NCBI GenBank assembly: GCA_025451775.1
Contig: JANWJU010000050.1
Span: forward strand, 1 to 42,222
Length of the DNA: 42,222 bases
Direction: 5' to 3'
DNA from: Terriglobales bacterium
GTDB lineage: Bacteria; Acidobacteriota; Terriglobia; Terriglobales; SCQP01
Shown here: positions 15,111 through 24,339 of the stretch, piece by piece
How positions within the stretch are numbered: the first letter of the stretch is position 1
Layout of the letters: every line of letters begins with the position of its first letter
Program-made: the position numbers and the translations under genes
The notes under the pieces: generated by a model
Databases searched by the model: none
Told to the model about the DNA's origin: nothing
What the model saw: the letters and a program-made list of their open reading frames with translations, nothing else

Positions 15111-16236
15111 TGGCGTGGCCGAGGATGAGGGTGTGGATGTCGTGCGTGCCCTCGTAGGTCGAAACCGCTTCCAAATTGGCCATGTGGCGGAAGACGGGGT
15201 AGTCGCTGGCAATGCCGTTAGCGCCCAGGATATCGCGGGCGGCGCGGGCGGTGGCGAGCGCCATGGCGACGTTGTCGCGCTTGAACAGCGAGATATGAGC
15301 GGCGGTGGCTTCGCCCCGGTCCTTGAGGCGGGCGACGTGCAGCGCCAGAAGCTGGGCGTGAGCGAGGCCCGAGGCCATCTCGACCAGCTTGGCCTGCACG
15401 AGCTGGTGGCTGGCGATGGGGCGTCCATGGAACTGCTTGCGGGTGAGCGCGTACTCCCGCGCGGCGGTGTAGCAGGCGGAGGCGGCGCCGATGGCGCCCC
15501 ATCCGATGCCGTAACGGGCTTGATCGAGGCATTGCAGGGCGTGCTTCAGGCCCACGGCGCCGGGCAGGGCGTTGCTTGCGGGGATACGGACGGCGTCAAG
15601 GACAAGGTTGGCGGTGACCGACGCGCGCAGCGCGTGTTTTCCATGGATGGTCTCGGCGCGGACGCCGGGGCGGTCAGTCTCGACGAGGTAGCCGGAGACG
15701 GTGTTGGTTTCGCCCTCCTTGGCCCAAATGACGGCCAGGTGGGCGATGGAGCCGTTGGTGATCCAGGCTTTTTCCCCGCTGATCTCGATCTCGCCGTTAC
15801 CGGTGCGGCGGGCGCGGGTGCGCATCGCGCCCGGATTCGAGCCGAAGTCCGGCTCGGTCAGGCCGAAGCAGCCAACCGCCTCGCCAGAGCGCAGCGGAGG
15901 CAGCCAACGCTGCCGCTGGTCGCCGGAACCGAAGGCGTGGATGGGGTACATGACCAGGGCGCTCTGCACGCTGGCGAAGCTGCGCACGGCGCTGTCGCCC
16001 CGTTCCAGCTCCTGCATCATGAGGCCGTACTCGACGCTGCTGGCGCCGTTCAGGCTGCCCCCAAAGAAGCCCATGGCCGCCATGGCGGGCACGAGCTCGA
16101 GGGGAAAGCGGGCTTCGCGGGCGCAGGCGGCGATGATGGGGAGGACGTGTTCGTCCACCCAGCGCCGGGTGGAATCGCGGATCAGGCGTTCGTTGTCAGT
16201 GAGCGTGGCGTCGATACGGAGAAAGTCGTCGTCCAC
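15085..16236 (-). CDS. gcdH: Glutaryl-CoA dehydrogenase-like acyl-CoA dehydrogenase
   Basis: ACAD motifs [56 protein letters not shown]. Confidence 0.88.
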   Translation of the reverse strand: [383 protein letters not shown]

Positions 16237-16249
16237 GGCGCCACCTGCA

Positions 16250-16996
16250 TTAATGCGTCCAGCCGCCCGAAGGGGGACGGCGGTCCCGCTTGTTCATGTA
16301 GACTTCAAACCGCTTTTGCATCTGGCGGCGGCGCCACTTGCCATAGCTGTCGCTGAGGCCGAAGCTGGCGCCCCCCATCTTCAAGAATAGGAAAGCGAAC
16401 AGCATGCCGCCGAGGTGGGCGAAGTGGGCCACGCCGTCGGAGCCTTCGCCGTGCAGCGTGAATAAAAACTCGAGGGCGCCGTAGAACACCACCAGCCACT
16501 TGACCTTGACGGTGACCGGCGGCAGCAGCAAAAACACGGGGCGGTCGGGGAACATCATGCCCACGGCCAGCAGCACGCCGTAGATCGCGGCCGAGGCGCC
16601 GATGGTGTAGCTCATCGCGCCGGGCCGCAACCAGACGTGGGCGAGCACATCCACCACCCCGCCACCGATGCCGCAGACGAAGTAGAGCTGGTACATGCGC
16701 CGCGCGCCCAGCCCCTCTTCCGCCCAGACGCCGAACATCCACAATGCGAACATGTTCCAGAACAGGTGGCTGAGGCTGGCGTGCAGGAACAGGTAGCTGG
16801 CCAGCCGCCAGACCTGGCCGCGCAGAACCAGGCCCGGCACCAAGGCGAACCACTCAATCAGGGTGGTGTTGAGGGACTGATCGACGTACTGCAGCACAAA
16901 AACGGCGCAGGTGAGGATGATCAGCACCTTCACGGCGCGGGTGAACCCGGGGACGCTGAAGGTGTAGTTGGGCGGAGCGGTGGAGCGGGAACCCAT
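16250..16996 (-). CDS. Rhomboid-family intramembrane serine protease
   Basis: HLFWNMFALWMFG, IGASAAIYGVL (Ser), HFAHLGGMLFAF (His), multiple TM segments. Confidence 0.92.
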   Translation of the reverse strand: MGSRSTAPPNYTFSVPGFTRAVKVLIILTCAVFVLQYVDQSLNTTLIEWFALVPGLVLRGQVWRLASYLFLHASLSHLFWNMFALWMFGVWAEEGLGARRMYQLYFVCGIGGGVVDVLAHVWLRPGAMSYTIGASAAIYGVLLAVGMMFPDRPVFLLLPPVTVKVKWLVVFYGALEFLFTLHGEGSDGVAHFAHLGGMLFAFLFLKMGGASFGLSDSYGKWRRRQMQKRFEVYMNKRDRRPPSGGWTH

Positions 16997-17036
16997 GGCA
17001 GCGCGTACTCGTTATCAGTATGGCAGACTGAACTCT

Positions 17037-18086
17037 GTGGAGATCCCCGCCGACGCAGGCCGGTATTCGCGCCAATTGCTGTTCGCCCCGATTGGGCCGG
17101 AAGGCCAGCGCCGGCTGGCGGCGGCGCGGGTGGCCATTGTGGGATGTGGGGCGCTGGGGACGGCACAAGCCGACTTGCTGGCGCGGGCGGGAGTGGGGGC
17201 GGGAACGGGATGGTTGCGGCTCATCGACCGCGATGACGTCGAAGCCAGCAATCTGCAGCGGCAGACGTTGTTTGACGAGGCCGACGCCGCCGCCGGCCTG
17301 CCCAAGGCGGTGGCCGCGCAAGGACGCCTGAGCCGGGTCAATAGCGGCATCAGGATCGAGCCGGCGGTCGCCGACCTCACGCCTGCCAACGCGGAAGAGT
17401 TGTTGGGCGGCAACGACGTTATCCTCGACGGCACCGATAACGCCGAAACCCGCTACCTCCTCAATGATTTCGCGGTGGCACGGGGCGTGCCCTGGGTCTA
17501 TGGCGCGGCGGTGGCGTCGCGCGGGCTGACGTTCACCGTGATCCCGGGGGAAACGGCGTGCCTGGCGTGCGTGTTCCCGGGGGAGCCGGAACTGGCCCCC
17601 ATCACCGACACCTGCGAGACCAGCGGCGTTCTGAGCTGGGTGGTGAGTTGGGTGGCGGCGGTGCAGACAGCGGAAGCGGTGAAGCTGCTGGTGGGTGACC
17701 GGAGCGCGTTGCGGCCTACGGTGTTGAGCTGCGATTTATGGCGGAATCAGTTCCGCGAGTTGGAGCCGGCGCGGGACAGCGAGTGCCGCGCCTGCGCGCG
17801 CCGCGATTTCATCCATCTGCGGGGCGAGGGGCGGGCGGCGGTGACGCTGTGTGGACGCAACGCCGTACAGATCCACGAGCACCGGCAAAAACTGGATTTG
17901 GCCGCCTTGGCCGACCGGCTGCGCGGAGTGGGCGAGGTGCGGGGCAACGCCTGGGCGTTGCGGTTTTTCCCGGCCGCGCCCGCCGGCATGGAAATGACCA
18001 TCTTCCCCGACGGCCGGGCGCTGATTAAAGGCACGGTGGATGCGGGGGTGGCGCGTTCGCTCTACGCCCGCTATATCGGAGCATGA
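17037..18086 (+). CDS. ThiF/MoeB-family adenylyltransferase (E1-like)
   Basis: RYSRQLLFAPIGPEGQRRL, VAIVGCGALGTAQADLLARAGVG, DGTDNAETRYLLND, CLACVF/CRAC Zn ligands. Start uncertain: GTG 17037, ATG 16995 or track start 16968. Confidence 0.9.
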   Translation: MEIPADAGRYSRQLLFAPIGPEGQRRLAAARVAIVGCGALGTAQADLLARAGVGAGTGWLRLIDRDDVEASNLQRQTLFDEADAAAGLPKAVAAQGRLSRVNSGIRIEPAVADLTPANAEELLGGNDVILDGTDNAETRYLLNDFAVARGVPWVYGAAVASRGLTFTVIPGETACLACVFPGEPELAPITDTCETSGVLSWVVSWVAAVQTAEAVKLLVGDRSALRPTVLSCDLWRNQFRELEPARDSECRACARRDFIHLRGEGRAAVTLCGRNAVQIHEHRQKLDLAALADRLRGVGEVRGNAWALRFFPAAPAGMEMTIFPDGRALIKGTVDAGVARSLYARYIGA

Positions 18087-19348
18087 TGAACAAACCGGAA
18101 GCTCACCTCAGCGCGGGAACGCCGCCGGCGCTGCCGCCGGCGTGGGTGGTTGGGGGTGCGGTATTGCCGTTTGGGCTGGTGGTGGGGTTCACGATTACGG
18201 CGCTGCCGTTTCTGCTGACGCGCGCCGGGGTGACGCTGGACACGGTGGCGGGGGTCAGCGCTGCGGTGATGTCGCCCACCTTTTGGGGCTTTCTGCTGCA
18301 GCCGTTGATGGACACTGGACTGACGCGCCGGGCGTACTGCTGGCTAACGGCGGGAGTGGCAGCGGTATGCATTGCGGCGGCCTTGGCGGTGCTCTCGCCG
18401 CATCACTTGGGTCCGGCCACGGCGCTGCTGCTGCTGGCTGAGCTGGCGATCGTGCTCTACTCCGGCGCCTTGACGGGCTGGACGGCCGAGATCACTCCCG
18501 ATGCCCGCCGCGGGGCGGTGAGCGGCTGGACCAACGTCGCCAATCTGGGCGCGGGGGCGCTGGGCGCGATGGCGGTGATGGCGCTCTCGCAGAAAGTGGC
18601 GCTGCACACGCTGGGGCTGGGACTCGGCGCCACCATTGTGCTGGGCGTGGCGCCCACGATCTGGTTTCCTTCGCCGTCGCGCTCGCAATTCCATTTCCGC
18701 CAGATCTTCACCTCGGCGCTGAAAATGGTGTGGCAGGCGGTGCGGACGCCGGAGTGCTTAACTGGATTCGCCCTGTTTTTGGCGCCGGTGAGCGCGGTGG
18801 CGGCGATCAACCTGTTCTCCGGCCTGGGCGACAGTTTTCATGCCCCGGCGGCAACGGTGATTTGGGTGACTGGGGCGGGGGTGGCGATCTTCTCTTCGGT
18901 GGGCGCGCTGCTGGGCGGTTACGCCGCCGACCGCGTCCCGCGTGGGCGCTTGTACCTCGGCGCCGGCATGGCGGCGGGGATCACCGCTTTGGCCATGGCC
19001 TATGCGCCGCGCGATGCGGCCACGTTTGTGGTGGGCGTGCTGGTGTACAACGGGGTGGCCGGCGTGGCCTACGCCGCCTTCAACGCCTTGGGATACGAAA
19101 TCGTCGGCCGCCACAATGCGGTGGCGAGCACGCAGTTGGGTCTGTTCAGCGCCGCTACCAACGGCGCCATCGTCTACATGACGTGGGCGGATGGGCAGGG
19201 ATTCAAGCACTTCGGTGCGCGCGGCTTACTGCTGACCGACGCGCTGGCGGCGCTGATCGCGGGCGCGCTGCTGCTCATCCTGCTGGGGCGGCGGCTGCGG
19301 CGGGTGCCGGGCGCGGAACCGCCGCTCGCCGCCAGCTCAGCGCAATAG
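18083..19348 (+). CDS. MFS-family transporter
   Basis: ~12 hydrophobic segments; 4-nt overlap with upstream gene. Confidence 0.85.
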   Translation: MMNKPEAHLSAGTPPALPPAWVVGGAVLPFGLVVGFTITALPFLLTRAGVTLDTVAGVSAAVMSPTFWGFLLQPLMDTGLTRRAYCWLTAGVAAVCIAAALAVLSPHHLGPATALLLLAELAIVLYSGALTGWTAEITPDARRGAVSGWTNVANLGAGALGAMAVMALSQKVALHTLGLGLGATIVLGVAPTIWFPSPSRSQFHFRQIFTSALKMVWQAVRTPECLTGFALFLAPVSAVAAINLFSGLGDSFHAPAATVIWVTGAGVAIFSSVGALLGGYAADRVPRGRLYLGAGMAAGITALAMAYAPRDAATFVVGVLVYNGVAGVAYAAFNALGYEIVGRHNAVASTQLGLFSAATNGAIVYMTWADGQGFKHFGARGLLLTDALAALIAGALLLILLGRRLRRVPGAEPPLAASSAQ

Positions 19349-19466
19349 TACAGATTCGTCATGGCGAAACATTAGGAAATATATAGGAACTCCTTGACTT
19401 GAGCGGTCGAAAGGAGGGAAGATACCGCCGGTTGGAGTGCTTGACGGCTGGTGTGTGGGAGGTGGT

Positions 19467-20396
19467 GTGTTGCGACTAACGAAATGGACATTTGGCGTGG
19501 CTTTAACCGTGGGCCTGGGCTTGGCGGTTCAACTGGGAGCGCAGGCGCCCGGCCGCGCGGGGCGCGGCCGCGGTGCCGCGGGTGCGGCGCCTGCACGGCC
19601 GGCGCGGCGCGGCAACTACGAACAGAATATGCGGCCGCTGGCGGCGCCCGAGGTCATTGCGCATGGCAAGGAGTTATATGACGCTAACTGCGCCTCCTGC
19701 CACGCCGCGGACATGCTGGGCAGCGACAAAGGCGGCAATTTGGTTGCCTCCCAGAACCTGCTTAACGATCAGAATGGCGAGCTGATTGAGCCCATCGTGG
19801 CGGGATCGCAGGCCTCCTTCGGGATGCCGGCGCAGACGCTGTCGAAAGACGACGTGGACACGATCGCCGCCTACATGCATTCGGTGGCGGCGCAAGTCGG
19901 GTCCCAGGGCCGTCCGCCGGGACCGCAGGAGACGCCCGGGCTGAAGGTGATTGTGGGCGACGCGGTGGCGGGCAAAGCCGACTTTGACACGAACTGCTCC
20001 AGTTGCCACTCGGCGGAGGCGGGAGGCCAGCGTTCGGTGGCTGGCATTGGCGCCAAGTACGAAGATGGCCGCAGCCTGCAGAACGCTTGGGTGAGCGGCA
20101 CAACCGGCTTCAGCTTCGGCGGCCGCGGTGGCGGTGGCGGCACTGGCAACCCGGTTACGGTGACGATGGCCAACGGTGACACCCTCAGCGGCAAGCTGGT
20201 CACCGAGAACGAGTTTGTGGTCGTGCTGACCACCCCGGACGACGTGCGGCACTCCTTCGACCGCGATGCGAACCTGACCGTCAAGGTCACCGATCCGGAC
20301 GCGGCGCACAAGGACCTGGTTCTCAAGCTAAGTCAAGAACCCAACGGCGACACGGTCATGCATAACGTGACCGCCTATCTGGCCACCCTGAAGTAA
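19467..20396 (+). CDS. Secreted c-type cytochrome with two CxxCH motifs
   Basis: CASCH and CSSCH; signal sequence TKWTFGVALTVGLGLAVQLGAQA; GTG 19467 preceded by GGGAGG. Confidence 0.9.
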   Translation: MLRLTKWTFGVALTVGLGLAVQLGAQAPGRAGRGRGAAGAAPARPARRGNYEQNMRPLAAPEVIAHGKELYDANCASCHAADMLGSDKGGNLVASQNLLNDQNGELIEPIVAGSQASFGMPAQTLSKDDVDTIAAYMHSVAAQVGSQGRPPGPQETPGLKVIVGDAVAGKADFDTNCSSCHSAEAGGQRSVAGIGAKYEDGRSLQNAWVSGTTGFSFGGRGGGGGTGNPVTVTMANGDTLSGKLVTENEFVVVLTTPDDVRHSFDRDANLTVKVTDPDAAHKDLVLKLSQEPNGDTVMHNVTAYLATLK

Positions 20397-20408
20397 GGGC
20401 ACACTGAC

Positions 20409-22184
20409 ATGAAACGACTCTCTACTGTTCTCTCCGCGGCGTTGTTTGTCCTGCTGGCGTCCAGTTTCGCCCTGGCGCAATCCGCCCCGGCTGAGGCCCC
20501 GGCCTCCGCGGGCGCGCAGGGCGGCCTCGAACCCACCTCGCTGCTGAAACCGCTGGGCGACAACGGCTGGCCCACCTATTGCGGCGACTACACCTGCAAA
20601 CGTTATAGCTCGTTGGACCTGGTTAATCAGTCCAACGTGAACAATCTGAGCTTGGCCTGGGTATCGGAGGGCTTGGAATCCGGCTCCGGGCCTACCGGCA
20701 CCGGCGCCCCGGCCGGCGGGCGGCGGGGCGGCTTCGGCGGCGGGGGCGGAACGCCCACCATCGTCGGCGGCTTCGGCACGGGCGAGTTGAACAGTGGCGG
20801 TCCGGCGCGGTTCGCCGGCAGCGTGCTGGAGGTGAACGGGACGCTGTATCTGAGCGCGCCCGACAACGCCTGGGCGGTGGACGCGCACGACGGCACCGTC
20901 CTGTGGCACTTCTACTGGAAGACGCGCGGCGGGACGCACACCGGCAACCGCGGCATGGCGATGTGGCACAACAACCTCTACTTCGAGGTGGCCGACGACA
21001 ACCTGATCTGTTTGGATGCGGCCACGGGCAAGGAGAAGTGGTCGGTGCCGTCGGCGAGCTTCGCCGGGCAGTACTTCTCCGATTCCGCGCCGCTGGTGTT
21101 TGGCGATCACCTGATCGTGGGCGCGGGCAACGACGAGAATGCGCCGGGGTTCCTGCAGTCGGTGGATCCGGCAACCGGGAAACGGCAATGGATTCTCTAC
21201 TCGACGCCGATGAAGCAGGGCGATCCGGGGTTGAACACCTGGCCCAGCCTGTACGCGGCCCAGCACGGCGCCGGCTCGACCTGGGTGGCGGGGGCTTATG
21301 ATCCGGAAACGCACCTGTACGTCTACGGCACCGGCAACCCGACCCCGGCCTACACCACCGGGCGCGGCCCGGGGACCATGGACAACCTGTTCACCGATAG
21401 CCTGATTGCGGTCAACGTGGACACCGGCAAGATGGCGTGGTACTACCAGACCTCGCCGCACGACATGCACGATTGGGACTCCACCGAGACCCCGATCTTC
21501 GTCGATGGCAACTTCAACGGCCAGCCCCGCAAGATGGTGCTGCAGGCGCTGCGCAACGGCTACTTCTTCGTGCTCGACCGCACCACCGGCAAGCACTTGG
21601 TGACCTCGAAGTTTGGCAAGGTGGTCAACTTTGCGAATGGGGTCAACGCCAATGGCAACCCGATTCCCAACATGGAGAAGGCGGCGACGATTCCGGGCTC
21701 GATCGTGAACGGCGACGTGACCAACTATCCGCCGCCGAGCTACTCGCCGATCAGCAAGTTGTTCTACGTGGAAGAGAACAACTCGTTGCGCATTCTGTAT
21801 TTGACCGATGCCGATCCGCGTGGATCGATGGGGTTGGGTGGGACGAGCGGGGGTGCGAACTTTTCGTTCGGCTCCAACATCGATGCCATCGATTACAACA
21901 CCGGCAAGGTGGTGTGGCGGCATCCGGTGGAGCGGAACGCGGGCCTGCTGTCGACGGCCGGGAACCTGCTGTTTGGCGGTGACGGCGACTACCTGGTGGC
22001 GTTGAACCCGGAAACCGGTAAAACCCTGTGGCACTCGAAAATCGGGGCCGAGGGCAATGCGCCGGAGACCTACATGCTCGACGGTAAACAGTACGTCCTG
22101 GCGGTGGCCGGTAATCAGCTCTTCGCCTTTGTGTTGAACCAACCCTCCAGCGTGGGAGCCCCGGCAGTCGCCTCGAATCGCTAG
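20409..22184 (+). CDS. PQQ-dependent (quinoprotein) dehydrogenase, exported
   Basis: Signal peptide; YSSLDLVNQSNVNNLSLAW; repeated beta-propeller W motifs (ATGKEKWS, NTGKVVWRHP, ETGKTLWHSK); DMHDWDSTETPIF. Confidence 0.92.
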   Translation: MKRLSTVLSAALFVLLASSFALAQSAPAEAPASAGAQGGLEPTSLLKPLGDNGWPTYCGDYTCKRYSSLDLVNQSNVNNLSLAWVSEGLESGSGPTGTGAPAGGRRGGFGGGGGTPTIVGGFGTGELNSGGPARFAGSVLEVNGTLYLSAPDNAWAVDAHDGTVLWHFYWKTRGGTHTGNRGMAMWHNNLYFEVADDNLICLDAATGKEKWSVPSASFAGQYFSDSAPLVFGDHLIVGAGNDENAPGFLQSVDPATGKRQWILYSTPMKQGDPGLNTWPSLYAAQHGAGSTWVAGAYDPETHLYVYGTGNPTPAYTTGRGPGTMDNLFTDSLIAVNVDTGKMAWYYQTSPHDMHDWDSTETPIFVDGNFNGQPRKMVLQALRNGYFFVLDRTTGKHLVTSKFGKVVNFANGVNANGNPIPNMEKAATIPGSIVNGDVTNYPPPSYSPISKLFYVEENNSLRILYLTDADPRGSMGLGGTSGGANFSFGSNIDAIDYNTGKVVWRHPVERNAGLLSTAGNLLFGGDGDYLVALNPETGKTLWHSKIGAEGNAPETYMLDGKQYVLAVAGNQLFAFVLNQPSSVGAPAVASNR

Positions 22185-22220
22185 GCCGCGCGGTTACATT
22201 ACTTCCTTGACTTAACTCGA

Positions 22221-22251
22221 CGGGGGCTCCATTCCGGAGCCCCCGTTTTTT
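22221..22251 (+). terminator. Rho-independent terminator after PQQ dehydrogenase
   Basis: CGGGGGCTCC-attcc-GGAGCCCCCG stem (10 bp), followed by TTTTTT. Confidence 0.95.
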
Positions 22252-22326
22252 CATTTAAGCTTGCTGCCTGCGGCGCCGGAGTTCACCATGGAGTTTGAGC
22301 TCCGGACCGCGGAGCGGAGGGTGTGA

Positions 22327-23436
22327 TTGAAACTGAGGCAGTTTTTGGGCGGGTTCGCCCGTTTGTTGCACGGGCACCCACTCACGGTCCTGGTCGCGGT
22401 GGTGGTGTTGGCGCTGGCGGTGGGGGTGGGTTGGGTGGTGCATGCGGTGCTGTTTGCCGCCTTGCGCCGGTGGGCATCGAAGCCGGGCCACATCATTGCC
22501 GCCTCGGTGGCGGAGCACGGGCGGAGACCGTCGCAATGGATTTTTCCCCTGGTGGCCGTGTTGGCGGTGTTGCCGGTGGCGCCGATGCCGGCGCTGGCGC
22601 GCGCCGCCTTGCAGCACCTGACCGGCTTGGGGGTGATCGCCGCCGTGGCCTGGGGCGTGATTTTGTTTGCCGACGTGCTCGCCGACGTGATCACCGCCAA
22701 ACACCGCGTCGACATCAGCGACAACCTGGCCGCGCGCCGCATTCAGACGCAGGTGCATGTGCTGCGGCGGGTGCTCACCGTCACGGTGGTGATCGTGACG
22801 CTGGCCATCATGCTGCTGACGTTCCCGGCGGTGCGCACTATCGGCGCCAGCCTGCTCGCCTCTGCCGGACTCGCCGGGTTGGTTTTGGGCATGGCCATGA
22901 AACCCACCTTCGGCAACCTGATCGCCGGCGTTCAGATCGCGCTCACGCAGCCCATCCGGATGGAAGACGCGGTCATCGTGGAGGGGGAGTGGGGATGGAT
23001 CGAGGAGATCACCGCGACCTATGTCGTCGTGCGGATTTGGGATTGGCGGCGCATGGTGTTGCCGCTGACCTACTTCATCGAGCAGCCATTTCAGAACTGG
23101 ACGCGCAACTCGGCCAAGCTGGTGGGCTCGGTGTACCTTTACCTGGACTACTCGATCCCGATCGGCGCCTTGCGGCAGGAGTTGGAGCGCATCGTCCACG
23201 GCACCAACAAGTGGCGCGGCGAGGTGTGTGTGATGCAGGTCTCCGACGCCAAGGAGCACACCATCGAAGTGCGCGCGCTGGCCGACGCCATTGACGCCGG
23301 CGCGGCCTGGGATTTGCGCTGCCTGATCCGCGAGGGGTTGATCACCTACGTGCAGACGAACTATCCGCAATGCCTGCCCAAGACGCGCGCGGCGATCGAG
23401 CCGCCGGCGGGGGTGGCGCAGCCGGCATCATCGTAG
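22327..23436 (+). CDS. MscS-family mechanosensitive channel protein
   Basis: LLASAGLAGLVLGMAMKPTFGNLIAGVQIALTQPIRMEDAVIVEGEWGWIEEITATYVVVRIWD is the MscS TM3/beta-domain signature. Confidence 0.93.
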   Translation: MKLRQFLGGFARLLHGHPLTVLVAVVVLALAVGVGWVVHAVLFAALRRWASKPGHIIAASVAEHGRRPSQWIFPLVAVLAVLPVAPMPALARAALQHLTGLGVIAAVAWGVILFADVLADVITAKHRVDISDNLAARRIQTQVHVLRRVLTVTVVIVTLAIMLLTFPAVRTIGASLLASAGLAGLVLGMAMKPTFGNLIAGVQIALTQPIRMEDAVIVEGEWGWIEEITATYVVVRIWDWRRMVLPLTYFIEQPFQNWTRNSAKLVGSVYLYLDYSIPIGALRQELERIVHGTNKWRGEVCVMQVSDAKEHTIEVRALADAIDAGAAWDLRCLIREGLITYVQTNYPQCLPKTRAAIEPPAGVAQPASS

Positions 23437-23451
23437 AAGAAGGGAGTCGAG

Positions 23452-24282
23452 ATGGATCAGTCTCGTTGGGCGGCGCGGCGTGCGGCGTTCCGGAAACTGC
23501 ATGAGAAGGGATGTTTTCTCATTCCCAATCCGTGGGACGTGGGTACGGCGCGGGCGTTGGCGGGCATGGGTTTCAAGGCCCTGGCTACCACCAGCGCGGG
23601 TTATGCCTGGTCCTGCGGCCAGGCCGACCACGGTCCGGAGCTGGAGGCGGTGCTGGAGCACTGCCGCGTGCTGGCCGCGGCCACCGAACTGCCGGTCAAC
23701 GCCGATTTCGAGAGTGGCTATGCGCGCCACCTGGACGAGTTGGGGGAGAACGTGCGCCGCTGCGCCGCCACCGGGGTGGCGGGCTTGTCGATCGAGGATG
23801 CCACCGGCGACGGGGCGCAGCCGCTTTATGAGCTGAACGCGGCGGTGGCGCGGGTGAGCGCCGCACGCGCCGCGCTCGATGCCAGTGGCGAGGATGTGAT
23901 GCTGATCGCGCGGGCGGAGTGTTTTCTCACCGGGCATCCTGATCCGCTGCCGGAGGCGGTGCGGCGGCTGCAAGCCTACGCCGCCGCTGGCGCCGATTGC
24001 CTCTATGCGCCGGGAGCGCTGACCCGGGCCCAGATCACCACCCTGGTGGGTGCGGTGGCGCCCAAGCCGGTGAACGTGTTGGTAGGCCGGCCGACGCCCC
24101 ATACTTTGGCCGAACTGGCGGGCTTGGGGGTGCGGCGCGTGAGCGTGGGAGGAGCACTGGCGGGAGCGGCATGGGGTGGGTTTCTGCGCGCGGCGCGCGA
24201 TCTCGCCGCCGGCCGCTTCGACGGATTCGCCGCCAATGCGCCGCACGCTGAGATGAACGGCCTGTTCCAGAACGGCGCTTAA
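23452..24282 (+). CDS. Isocitrate lyase/PEP mutase family protein
   Basis: LIPNPWDVGTARALAGMGFKALATTSAG, LPVNADFESGYA, GVAGLSIEDATG, LIARAECFL. Confidence 0.93.
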   Translation: MDQSRWAARRAAFRKLHEKGCFLIPNPWDVGTARALAGMGFKALATTSAGYAWSCGQADHGPELEAVLEHCRVLAAATELPVNADFESGYARHLDELGENVRRCAATGVAGLSIEDATGDGAQPLYELNAAVARVSAARAALDASGEDVMLIARAECFLTGHPDPLPEAVRRLQAYAAAGADCLYAPGALTRAQITTLVGAVAPKPVNVLVGRPTPHTLAELAGLGVRRVSVGGALAGAAWGGFLRAARDLAAGRFDGFAANAPHAEMNGLFQNGA

Positions 24283-24339
24283 GCCCAGAGATGGCTGCCA
24301 GCACGGCCAGCGGCATCCCAACCGGTTTGGAGGTTGGGT

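Noticed and set aside
14789-15157. 122-aa ORF taken as an intact gene
   Set aside because: Only its first ~39 residues look like a nucleotidyltransferase; the rest is translation of the palindromic element and the antisense of gcdH.
16345-16640. Rhomboid motif GASA instead of GASG as evidence of an inactive pseudoprotease
   Set aside because: The catalytic Ser and His positions are retained; the following residue varies among rhomboids.
16994-16997. CATG overlap of rhomboid and ThiF start codons as another leaderless divergent pair
   Set aside because: No TAnnnT hexamer close to either start, and the ThiF family start fits better near GTG 17037; left as uncertain rather than a finding.
19394-19424. 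TTGACT...GAAGAT as a -35/-10 promoter for the cytochrome/PQQ pair
   Set aside because: The -35-like TTGACT is good but no convincing -10 at proper spacing; TTGACTT also recurs at 22208 without an obvious role.
22276-22305. CCGGAG...CTCCGG inverted repeat after the PQQ terminator
   Set aside because: Only 6-bp arms with an 18-nt loop in GC-rich DNA; easily coincidental.
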